A DNA stretch of 64,000 nt from Chrysogorgia sp. JL179-B06. Its lineage: Eukaryota > Cnidaria > Anthozoa > Scleralcyonacea > Chrysogorgiidae. The translations under genes and the position numbers were made by a program. Below, piece after piece: positions 54,905 to 64,000 of the stretch. Position 1 is the stretch's first letter, and every line of letters starts with the position of its first letter. Where the stretch lies: contig JAYKKM010000142.1 in the NCBI GenBank assembly GCA_035772405.1, positions 547,501-611,500 of the forward strand, written 5' to 3'. The notes below the pieces were generated by a model. It did not search any database and had not been told where the DNA came from. It saw only the letters and a program-made list of their open reading frames with translations.

Positions 54905-57900
54905 ATTTTTAGGCAATGTTCCCGGTATCGAACACTTCTCATTTAAACTCTAGGGGTTTTAGTATAAACAAACATGGTATTGAGCTCTCCAAAATAAAGC
55001 ATTATCGTATAGACTTTAATAATAGTAATTTAGGTTATCTTTGCCGGTGTGAAGTTAGGTTGCAGTCTCTAGGACTATGTTTGAATTCGGGCAACTTATA
55101 TGAAACGTCAACCAGAAGTTCGATATTTTCAAATTAGCCGCACTTTCTGACAAGTCTAATATTTAAGCACATCGACGAGCTAAGTGGGTTTTGCTTGTTG
55201 ATAACCCCGTTTATTAGACCAATAAATGTTATCCTTCATACTATTAATGACAACGAGGTTCTGATTTTCGCTGAAATCGTAGTCGCGATAGTAAATACGT
55301 CAATGGTAGATTGGTGGAGGTGTTTGTTTTTAAAGCACGTAATAGAAATTTCTCACCAATTGTCTTATGCACAAAAGTTTTATCTACTTAAAATTTATGC
55401 ATCGAAATTCGTAAATAAAATATCTAAAATAAATTATTCTCATTACGACCATATATAGACCACCAGACTCGTGACTATGACAAACGGCTTCCGTATTATT
55501 TTGAGACACTAGTAGCACTAGATCGCAGGAAAGTCGCCCCGTTTGAATATTAAAATGTATGTGACCTGACACTGCAATTTTCCCGTTTAGATTCGTAGTT
55601 CAACTTCCAAATGACTGGTTTTGAGAATTGAAATCGGTTAAATCAATTAATAAGCGGGATACCAACTCGGTGGCTGATTAGGTCATCTTCAACTTTAATT
55701 GTACACTTGCTACTTTACTAACACTCCAGAAAATGTTTACTTCCGGTGGCGCGATTGCGACGGTATACAACGCGCGATCGCGACTTCTAACGCGCGATCG
55801 CGACTTGTCAAGTGCTTCATCGTCAAAGGTCTACTCTACAGTAACTATAGGAAATTTAAGAATTTTGATTCAGCCAGTTTAAAAAGATGACGACCGTTCA
55901 GAATTGGGACTGATATAAAGGGAGAGAAATATTCGCAAATGATATGTGGCGTTGCTGGAAGAACACAATTTCACAGAATTTGTCGAAAGTTTTCAAATTT
56001 CCCCCCGATGTTTCCAATATAGAGAGAGTTCTAAATCTCAATTGGATCACGCCTCAATTAAAACATAGTATGCACGAAAATTTACTCTCAATGGATAAAA
56101 CAATCTCGCCTGCTAATGATCCAGACGATTGGTTCGCTCTTTAAGAGAACCCGCAATTCGTAAAATGCGGGAAATCCGCATTTTCGGCAGGTTGAGATTA
56201 TATGAATGCTCTTCACGAAAATTAAGAGCTTAAAGTGCAAGAAGCCCTGGATATTGTTAATGCTGTAACTTCAAGAAAAGTAAACAGCTCACACATAAAA
56301 GAAATGTAAGCGTTTACGGCTCTTCATTAGTCTGATTCATGAATTAATCTGAGGCGTTTAATGATCATCTGCCTAGTGTTGGGCCTACTCTTGGATCGCA
56401 GCCGTATCACGTGTTCCAGAATACATGGCTGACAAAATAACTCTTGCACCAGAAACAGCCTTTACATTTGCGGATATTTTAGCGGGGAATGTCACGAAAC
56501 TAGAGCTAGTTTTCAACTGAAGGCAACAAGTTATCAACTATCTTTGGCGTCTCTTTTATCTAAGCTAAGTAAATCTAAAGCAACTGGCTTAGATAAGATA
56601 TCTGCCACTTTCGTGAATGTCCTGACTTGATTGCAAAAATCCCTTGCTGCTGTTAACCGCTCAGGATGGTATTTTTCCCGAGACAATGCGAAGTGTTCTT
56701 AATTATACCATTTATGTTTGCTAGGGGAACGTAAGGATCTCGATAATTCTTCGGCCCATCTCAATTGCATTCCGGTCAAGTTGACGAAAATTTTTTGACA
56801 GGATAGTTTACGACCATGTAGATATATAGATCTTATCGATAATAAACTACTTTCCAGGGCCCATTAAGAGCTTCCGAGTGCGCTTCGACTCCACAGTCAC
56901 TGCTCAACCGGGAACGATGACTGGGCATAAAAAAGTTGCAATTTCCGTTTGGCAATGTTAACGCTGTAGTCTTGATTAGACCTCAATGAAAAGCGTTTGT
57001 CGTGGACAAGTGGATCATGGAATTCTGTTATCGAACATTCTGGAATATTATTAATTTGTTATTGGAGGTGATAATGTGAGCAATTGGCTTGACAGCCTTA
57101 CTGATGCAACAATCACAAACAAAATGCTATTGTGAATGGTTTACTCATTTCACATTATAAGCGTTCATTTTTTTTCATCCCACAAGGAACGTGTTTCTTT
57201 GACGTGTTTATTTTTAATTTAGGATAAATGACTTAGAGAAAATTATGTCTCGCACATTCAGCCACGTATGTATGAAAGACATTACACTCATTTAACATTC
57301 GCAACATTACTTTTGAGCCGATATTGAACCGCGCGGGGCGCCCTAATCAAGACCTGGCAAAAGTGTTAATGAATGGCTTTATCGCAAACTACTTCACTCT
57401 GTGACAACTTGACAGAATTCATGTTCTAATCGTCTTTAGGCAAAGAATGATTTACGTTTCAATTAACTAAATCTCTAGGAAAATAAAAAGTGGGAAATGG
57501 TTTTAATTAGTTATTGAATGTCGTGTGTGTCATGCCACAGCAACATGCTCCTGGTGCGAGTCATATTAAATAATCTATCTAAAAAGATTGCTTCAGGCAT
57601 TGGATCTCTCAACATATACTATGCACAATGCACTTTTAAAGTAAATACATCGGTAAAGTATACACACACATTTTTGATTACTGTTGCGTTGGAAGGATAA
57701 TTGCAACAAAACCCTCGCAGTACTTCAAAAATTACACAAAATCGTGCAGACGAAACGAGTGTTTAACATTTTACTGAAGTGTTTTGTATGGTGATTTTTC
57801 CTTGAGAGTTTGGTATAAAGGAGGATATTGACTCCCAGTTCAGTTTCAAAAAGGGATTATGGTCTACAAATCTCACTTAATGGGTAAATCTGATTTGCAA

Positions 57901-58820
57901 ATATTTGCGTCCCATGTTCACTGGTTGTTTGTTCTTTAATCGAATTATTCCAATAAACAAACTAGCTACAACTGTCCTAAGACACCCCGACTAAGCCACA
58001 CGGTGTTTTCGAAATAGCTTTAGATATAGTGGTACGGTGCTATGGTAGCCTTCCTATCGAGTTGCGGAAGATGTCAGACACTCTGGGTGAATTCTAAATC
58101 CGGCTGCAATCATGAACCTTATGAACCTCTTAACCTAATCCCTGATTAACATGGAAAGCACTTTGGCTATTTTCAGAAATATTAGGAAGATTCAGGAATA
58201 TTTGTTGTAAAAAGGACTGTTTGAGAAGTTGTGCATGTATGTATAGAACAATAACTTGACATCTGTAATTTAGGTAGTGCATGCAGAAACTGATGAGTTA
58301 CCGTGGTTAAATAAATACAGCTGCTAATTGTATAAAATAATAAAGATTACTAAATCTTCCCTAGGATCTTAAGTATGGGTGAAGCAATATTGGCAGACTG
58401 TTGGGTTTTAGTATAAATGCACCGAAATGACAGTAATATGTAAAGCATTATCTTTAATATAGTATTAGGTTTAGGGTTAGGAATAGACATTATTATTATT
58501 ATTATTATGTATTATTATTATTATTATTAAACGTCAACCAGAAGTTATTATTTTTTGAGTGACGATTATTCTGTATTGTATATTAATATTTAGCCGGACA
58601 TACAAAAATTCTGGTTCCCAGCAAATCCGTTAAACGACCTAGTTGTTATCCTTCATATAAAGTTATGTAATACATAAACAAAGCCTGCCATATTACGCCA
58701 TTGATGTGTAATTATCGTGTTACCATAGTCACTAACGTCTGTTGGAATTAAACCCACTCATAGATCTTTCTAACTATGGACTCGCTTGCCATTTAAAAAG
58801 ATTTTAGTTATCTCTCTAAA
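54905..58820 (+). mobile_element. LINE 6a: badly decayed LINE, copy 1
   Basis: Plus strand, with fragments in all frames. 56065-56140 linker (NWITPQLKHSMHENLLSM, SPANDPDDWFAL), 56570-56620 LSKSKATGLDKISATFV, 56730-56800 GERKDLDNSSAHLNCIP, KIF-RIVYD (56805), STVTA (56895), VDHGIL (57006), SNWLDSL, PQGT (57190), INDLEK (57222), DITLI where YADDT is expected (57280). Each block fits the RT order, but stops and indels separate them all. It shares many landmarks with 59100-64000. Confidence 0.7.
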
Positions 58821-58899
58821 AGAGTGAATGGACTGAAATAAATTATGTCTAAAATAATACTTATATATTACCCACCATATATACAGAATCTTCGTGCCA

Positions 58900-59085
58900 C
58901 CATAGGCAAACTACCATAACCCGTGGAAGGATGTAGGTAGCATAAACGCTGGGGCGACGTGGTTTCAATTCCAGCCACCTTGGGAATACTGAACCATTTT
59001 CTCCCTAAAGGCTGGCTAGCCGGTTCCGTCTTCCATGGGAAATGTATGTATCAACTATCCGAAATTTTCCTTTAGATTGTATGTC
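58900..59085 (+). repeat. Decayed SINE trace
   Basis: TGGTTTCAATTCCAGCCACC (B-box-like) with CCGAAATTTTCCTTTAG downstream, similar to the SINE/body region at 49500-50050. A weaker trace is at 55485-55570. Confidence 0.35.
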
Positions 59086-61299
59086 TTCGAGTATTCCAAA
59101 TCTGTTTTGAGAATCTTTATCGGTTAAATATTGACATAATACGAGCCATGATTAAGGGCCATTCGTGTATTCTCAAAGACTTCTCCTTCTTCTCCATATG
59201 CTTATACCACTTATATATCGCGGGGAGTAGACATTTTCTTTTAGCCCAGCAATCGCGACTTATCATCAGACGCGCGATCGCGACTTGTAAGATGCTCTAC
59301 GTTAGCAAAGTCTACAATTTAAAATGTTCTACAGTTTTCAGGGAATCGGGAGCATAAACGACAGAGATTTGATTCAACCTCTAAACAATCTAATCAATCT
59401 TCCATAATAATTGTTTTAATATACAATAAATTTTCATTCAGGAAGTTCAAATATTGCGCTGCTAAGGGTTGCTAAGGCCATGTACAAAAGCAGACAATCC
59501 TGTGGCGCTCCTGTTCCTGAAGTTTTCAAAAATTTCCGAGCTTTGCCATTATTTCTGTTTGTAATCATTGCATCTCAATTATCTATTATAACATTCATGC
59601 TTAAAAATTTATTTTCAGTTTTATCCAAGCTCTTTTCCTGCGTTCAGACGTTCCAGTGCTACCCATCCAGTGGGATTATCCGCATTCTCAAAGTCTATTG
59701 TGTGACCCACAGCAGGCGAACGCTCTCTATTAGCTTAAAGTGCCAATAAGCCCTGGATAGTTTTTTTGTACATTCCTGTATAGAAAACGCTATACCTTCA
59801 TGCAATGCTCGTTGTTTATTTTGGACCATTCGTTTCGAATATAATGCAAAAAACTCGAGAGACAAAAAAGCCGAAAGAGGCCACGTCTGATTCAATTGAA
59901 ATCCCATGCAAATACAACACATCTATCTGCCTAGTGTTGCTACTCTTTCGATCACTGCACAATCTACATTAACATTGCAATACATGAGCATTATACGTCT
60001 TGATTATCGATCAATCTCGTACCCAGGGTCTTCCACGTTCAGTTAAGTCACCAGACCCTTTACAATTTGCGGATATTTTAGCGGGGAATTCAAAATAGTA
60101 CTTGTTTAAATTTCGCCATATTTAAAGAACTTATCAACTATTTTGGCGTCCTCTATACAGAAAGCTAAACACTACGGAGGGTTTATGTACACTTTCATCC
60201 TGGCTTAGTGAAAAATCATTGCTGCTGTTCATCGCAGGATGGCTTACCTACTAGACAAGCGGTTTACTTAATTTGCTGCTATTTATGTTTGCTAGGGTTC
60301 TAATTTGTTGAATTCTTCTAACTTGCATCGCACTTGCATTGGACAAGTTGACTCGACAAGTTGAAGTCCTTCTCCTTTGATATAGATGGATTTTCCCCGA
60401 TGGTAAGAGCTATATTCGGCACACTTCACCCAACCGAGTTTGCGAAATATGGACCTACGGTTTCTGGATAACATGTACCACTAGCTGAGCTACAATAGTC
60501 ATTATTGGAAACGGTTTCCAGGTCGTTATGGCTTTCTTGATAACTATAGGTCATCGATAAATAAGCTATGAGTGTTTAGTCGTGGAAAGTAGGCAAACCC
60601 ATTAAATCGAACATTCTGGTGAGTCTTGAAGAAGTAAACCAATGGGGACAGCTCGCCCTTAGGCAGTAACCGACCATCACAAAACCATTGTAAATCAAAA
60701 CTAATAATAAACTTTCTAATATTGATATTCAGCAAGGCTGTAAAAAACGTGTTTAAAAATTTCACGTGTTTTCGTTCTGTTCTAGATGGATAAAACAAAC
60801 CATACGAATTTAATGTATTAATTCGGCGTAACATGAAAGACATTACCATTACTGTTTGTCTGGTTTGAAAAACAGGACCACAAACGGACCGGGGTTCTAT
60901 CTCCCAGGATTCGGAACAGCCGTGGGGGTGGGGTTAAGCGAAAATTTCATATTTGGGGGTTCGGTGACATGTTCCCTAAAATTTTGATTAATCTGGAGTC
61001 TCTGAAACTCGCAAACAAAACCTGATTTTTGGGGAAGATTTCAACACGATTCTGAAAGTTAAGAATGTATTGATATAAAACACTAAAAGAACAACACTTT
61101 CCAGGCTGATTGTGGTAAAATGTAGGTTCTTGTTAGCGGCATTTTATTGTATTGTCCTTGTATACTTCATAGGGTTGTTGGAAACTGACTGTCAGGAATA
61201 CTTGTTTATAGGGGGGGAGATCTAGATGGACTGTTATGGGATCGTGGGAAAGCGGAACCGTCACCCCTCAAACCCTGACCCACGGGTCATTCACTTCGT

Positions 61300-61626
61300 T
61301 TAATGCCGCCGGGATAAACACAAGACGTCGTAGTCATAAATCGACGTTATTTTCTTAACCAGTAAATTGAGAATGGGTAACTGTATTTCTTGACTGGTTC
61401 CAAAAGGGTCTACATACTGGCGCTCGTGCGGTTTTGACGGCCATAAATAACCGGGGGCTGAGGAGTTGGGCTGCATCGCGGGCCGGCTGTCTTCTTTTTT
61501 ACCTTGAATTAAAATCGATTTAATGAGTTTCTCAATGTCACAGAAACTCGATCCTAGCTCAAATACGTCGTGCGCTCTACTTCTACGGTGAAGATAGTAA
61601 CAAAACACAATAAACTCGGATATCAC
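61300..61626 (-). CDS. Open frame of uncertain status
   Basis: 108 codons on minus. The part after 61508 reads GKKEDSRPAMQPNSSAPGYL then WPSKPHERQYVDPFGTSQEI, which has coding-like composition. An acceptor-like TTTTAATTCAAG precedes it at 61509. No domain is recognised. It could be a terminal exon ending RRH at the stop, or chance. Confidence 0.25.
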   Translation of the reverse strand: MISEFIVFCYYLHRRSRAHDVFELGSSFCDIEKLIKSILIQGKKEDSRPAMQPNSSAPGYLWPSKPHERQYVDPFGTSQEIQLPILNLLVKKITSIYDYDVLCLSRRH

Positions 61627-61818
61627 AGCTGTCGACCTGCGGATAAAACATTGTCATAACTATTTAGTAGCGACAAGCAGAGCTGATTTTATGTCACGAA
61701 AATCTTATGTAATGTATGAGAAATGCAGAATGCACATGACATTTACATCGTCATTTGTATTTTGGTATAAACTATTATCATTTTGTGCTATGATGTTTTT
61801 AACTTTACCTATTTGCAG

Positions 61819-61992
61819 AAAGAACCAGATTTTCGTGGCATAAAATCTAAATATCAGCCGGCTATCAGGCCCCACAGATCGAGTGACAGATCTTCTGGTT
61901 TTACTCCAACACTGAAGGAGCTGCAGAATGCCAGAAAAGAAAGTTCATCAATTATTGAAAACTCGCGTTACTGGCTTTATGAGGAAGACTAG
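61819..61992 (+). CDS. Possible terminal exon, unrecognised protein
   Basis: A good acceptor (TTTACCTATTTGCAG, ends 61818) followed by 57 codons and TAG. It encodes KEPDFRGIKSKYQPAIRPHR, then SSGFTPTLKELQNARKES and SRYWLYEED. The composition (basic first half, helical second half with aromatic end) looks like a real C-terminus. No family is recognised and the upstream exons were not found. Confidence 0.4.
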   Translation, partial: KEPDFRGIKSKYQPAIRPHRSSDRSSGFTPTLKELQNARKESSSIIENSRYWLYEED

Positions 61993-62989
61993 CGCGCGTA
62001 CAATACGTTGTAAGCTTTTTGTTGATTGGCCATGGGGGTTAGTGTTGAAAATGGTTACAGGGTATTTGGTAGGTAATTATGATAAATACGAACGGTTAGC
62101 GAAGCGTGGGCGTTTATTTTGGAGACATGCAAGAAGCCAGGAGTCTTAAAACTTTGGCTGGTGACTGCGACTTTTTTCGGCCTCTTTTATTATGTACGAG
62201 GATTGTCGCGCAATTTCATCCGACCGTTCTTGCGAAACTGTTCTTATATAAATAAATTCTTAATTTCAGCCTGCTGTTCTTAATAATCATCTGGTCAATA
62301 GTTCCTTGTTTGCGGGTTTTTCACTGCATGTAGTAGAATAAAATAACCCCCCGCCATCAAAGTATCTTGATCTTATGTAACGCTCATAATGCTTGACAAT
62401 TGGTCCTGGTTTTACATGGGTCCTCGGGTCCGGGTTGGTCTGCCATCTCGATCTGCTTCGATTACTTTTGAGCCGATATTGAACCGCGCGGGCGCCCTAA
62501 TATTGAGTGTAAAAGTGTTTTGTCAAATCGAAACTATGTTTGGGTGACAACTTGGAATGTAACCCAGACACACATTGTGAGTATGAAGTAAATAGGAAAA
62601 TAAAAAGTGGGAAATGGTTTCAATTAGTTATTGAATGTCATTGTGTACACAGCATAAAATTGCTAGTACTGGTTAGCCTGTAAATTAATTCAAATCACAT
62701 AACATCATATATTCTATATGACGGTTGTTTATAGACCATATACTATGCTAGCAATGCACTTTTAAAGTAAATACATCGGTAAAGTATACACACACAGTCA
62801 CACCGAGGTGGAAGAATGACTCGAAGTTCGCAGTAGCCAAAAATACACATGAAACCAGACGAAACGAGTATTTGTTTACTGAAGTGTTTGTATGCCGTTT
62901 CCGGGAGAGTTTGTATAAAGCGGATATTCTCTGTTCACTTCAAAGGGATTCTGACATATCTCCTTAATTGGTAAATCTGATTTGCAAAT

Positions 62990-63440
62990 CAAATGTACTT
63001 CATTTATAAGACTAATTTGCCTACTTAGATATCAATGTAAGAACGTGATTTAAAGTCGTACTAATCGCGGTAAAATTCACACATGTAACCTAACACCGCG
63101 GGCTCGGATACTGAGGTTGATGCAATCGAAAAGCATTGGCAAACACTATGTTATGGCTTTGTTAGCACATCTCGGTTTAGCGATGTCTAATTCAGTGGAA
63201 AATTCTAACACAGCCAATCATGCACCTTACCCCCCCCCCCCCCCGCAAGCTAATCCTAACCCTCCCATAAAGCTAATCTATAACAAGACGACTGGGATGA
63301 TAAGTAATTGACTGTTATACGCATGCGCGAAGGTGCTCCGTTAACTCTTGCCGCGAGTGTGTTGCTGTATCCGCATGGACATTTAAGTAATTAAATACTC
63401 ATGTAATAATAACATAGTATAATCGACCACTTGGCTATCA
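62990..63440. other. No gene recognised
   Basis: Part of LINE 6b, or unique sequence, with a C-run at 63229-63244. A short open frame at 63117-63311 is Pro/Asn-rich and unsupported. Confidence 0.45.
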
Positions 63441-64000
63441 GAGAATGTTCTGTCTCCAAGATCACCGTTTGAGTAAAAAGGACTGTGAGAAGTGGTGCAT
63501 GTTTCGGTTAGATGACAGCTGTAATAGCATCCTATATGGCTTACCAGAAACTGAATTGAGCAAGTTACAGCGAATTTCATATGAAACAGGCTGCCTAGAC
63601 TTGTATAAAATCTTAAAAGGATTACTAAATCTTACTAGGTATCTTAAAAGAACGATCCTTGATCTCAGACTGTTGGGAAGATTGCAGAAATCAACCGTGT
63701 ACATTGCTTTAAACGGCTTTGCTGAAGTTCTTCGAAGCATGAAATTCCCTTATTACTCATTATTATTATCGTGTCAATCCTTATTATAAATTATTATTTT
63801 ATTTTTAATTGAAAGAAGGACATACCTTATTCTGGTTAGCCAGTTCTATAAACGCCAAATATTGCCGTTTCTTGACTTTATATACATAATAAATTTCAAA
63901 GCTTGATAAACCAGTGTTCAAAGTGATCAGTCACTAAAATTAATCCAGGTTCAAAATCTTTCTAACTTATGGACTTTCTAACTAGGACGATTTTAGTTAA

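Larger units (their letters stand above)
60860..62455. other. Extra 1.6-kb segment inside LINE 6b
   Basis: It sits between the CATGAAAGACATTAC and GATTACTTTTGAGCC landmarks, which in copy 1 are only about 40 bases apart (57272-57316). Parts of it are more GC-rich. It contains the candidate exon at 61819-61992 and a 108-codon open frame on minus at 61300-61626. Confidence 0.55.
59100..64000 (+). mobile_element. LINE 6b: badly decayed LINE, copy 2
   Basis: Parallel to LINE 6a in the same order: CGCGATCGCGACTTGT (59275), GCTTAAAGTGC..AGCCCTGGAT (59735), CATCTATCTGCCTAGTGTTG (59920), GCGGATATTTTAGCGGGGAA (60070), TTATGTTTGCTAGGG (60285), GAGCCGATATTGAACCGCGC (62471), AAAAAGTGGGAAATGGTTT (62604). 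63520-63600 encodes NSILYGLPETELSKLQRIS, a LINE thumb motif. An additional segment, 60860-62455, has no counterpart in copy 1. Confidence 0.7.

Overview
This window is animal nuclear DNA. It is AT-rich and intron-rich, with no operons, rRNA genes or CRISPR arrays. The protein-coding part is small and split into exons. Most of the rest is layers of transposable elements. The mix of many TTAA-flanked MITEs, Harbinger and hAT MITEs, CR1/L2-like LINEs, a Penelope-like element with hammerhead-like motifs, tRNA-type SINEs and a 5S-type SINE suggests a marine invertebrate, most likely an anthozoan cnidarian. That assignment is inference, because no marker gene for the lineage is present.

Host genes. 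(1) Plus strand, 3206-4506: two consecutive exons of a peroxisomal trans-2-enoyl-CoA reductase (PECR-type short-chain dehydrogenase). The N-terminal exons and last exon were not found. (2) Plus strand, 23313-24880: two phase-matched exons of a gene I do not recognise. (3) Minus strand, 27379-27807: one well-bounded exon of a charged protein I do not recognise, with a possible first exon near 29.9 kb. (4) Minus strand, 54345-42455: five phase-consistent exons of a RHOBTB gene (Rho GTPase domain plus two BTB domains). It has a one-base break in the G3 motif and its 3' end was not found. (5) A possible terminal exon at 61819-61992.

Mobile-element layout. 1010-1747 is a Harbinger MITE made of two inverted copies of a transposase N-terminus. 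5251-6817 is a TIR element with a Cys-rich ORF. 8040-10325 is a LINE with a nearly complete RT. 12142-12357 is a PHD finger. 14-20 kb holds TTAA MITEs, a Harbinger-like element with a nested hAT element, and a LINE split by a TTAA MITE. 20968-21953 is a large fold-back. 23.4-28.5 kb holds MITEs, a 5S-derived SINE, microsatellites and a tRNA-like tandem array. 31-35 kb is a chain of MITEs. 35552-42412 is a 6.9-kb structure with inverted ends. It contains, nested, a DNA polymerase B fragment (Maverick/Polinton-like), a LINE carrying a hAT MITE and another LINE's 3' end, and a Penelope-like element with a GIY-YIG endonuclease. 43-53 kb is RHOBTB intron DNA rich in MITEs and SINEs. 54.8-64 kb is two badly decayed copies of one LINE family in tandem; the second carries an extra 1.6-kb segment.

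The most unusual content is the set of hammerhead-ribozyme-like motifs in Penelope-type repeats, the TTAA MITEs of different families that share one TTAA, and the nested 35.5-42.4 kb structure directly downstream of the last RHOBTB exon found.
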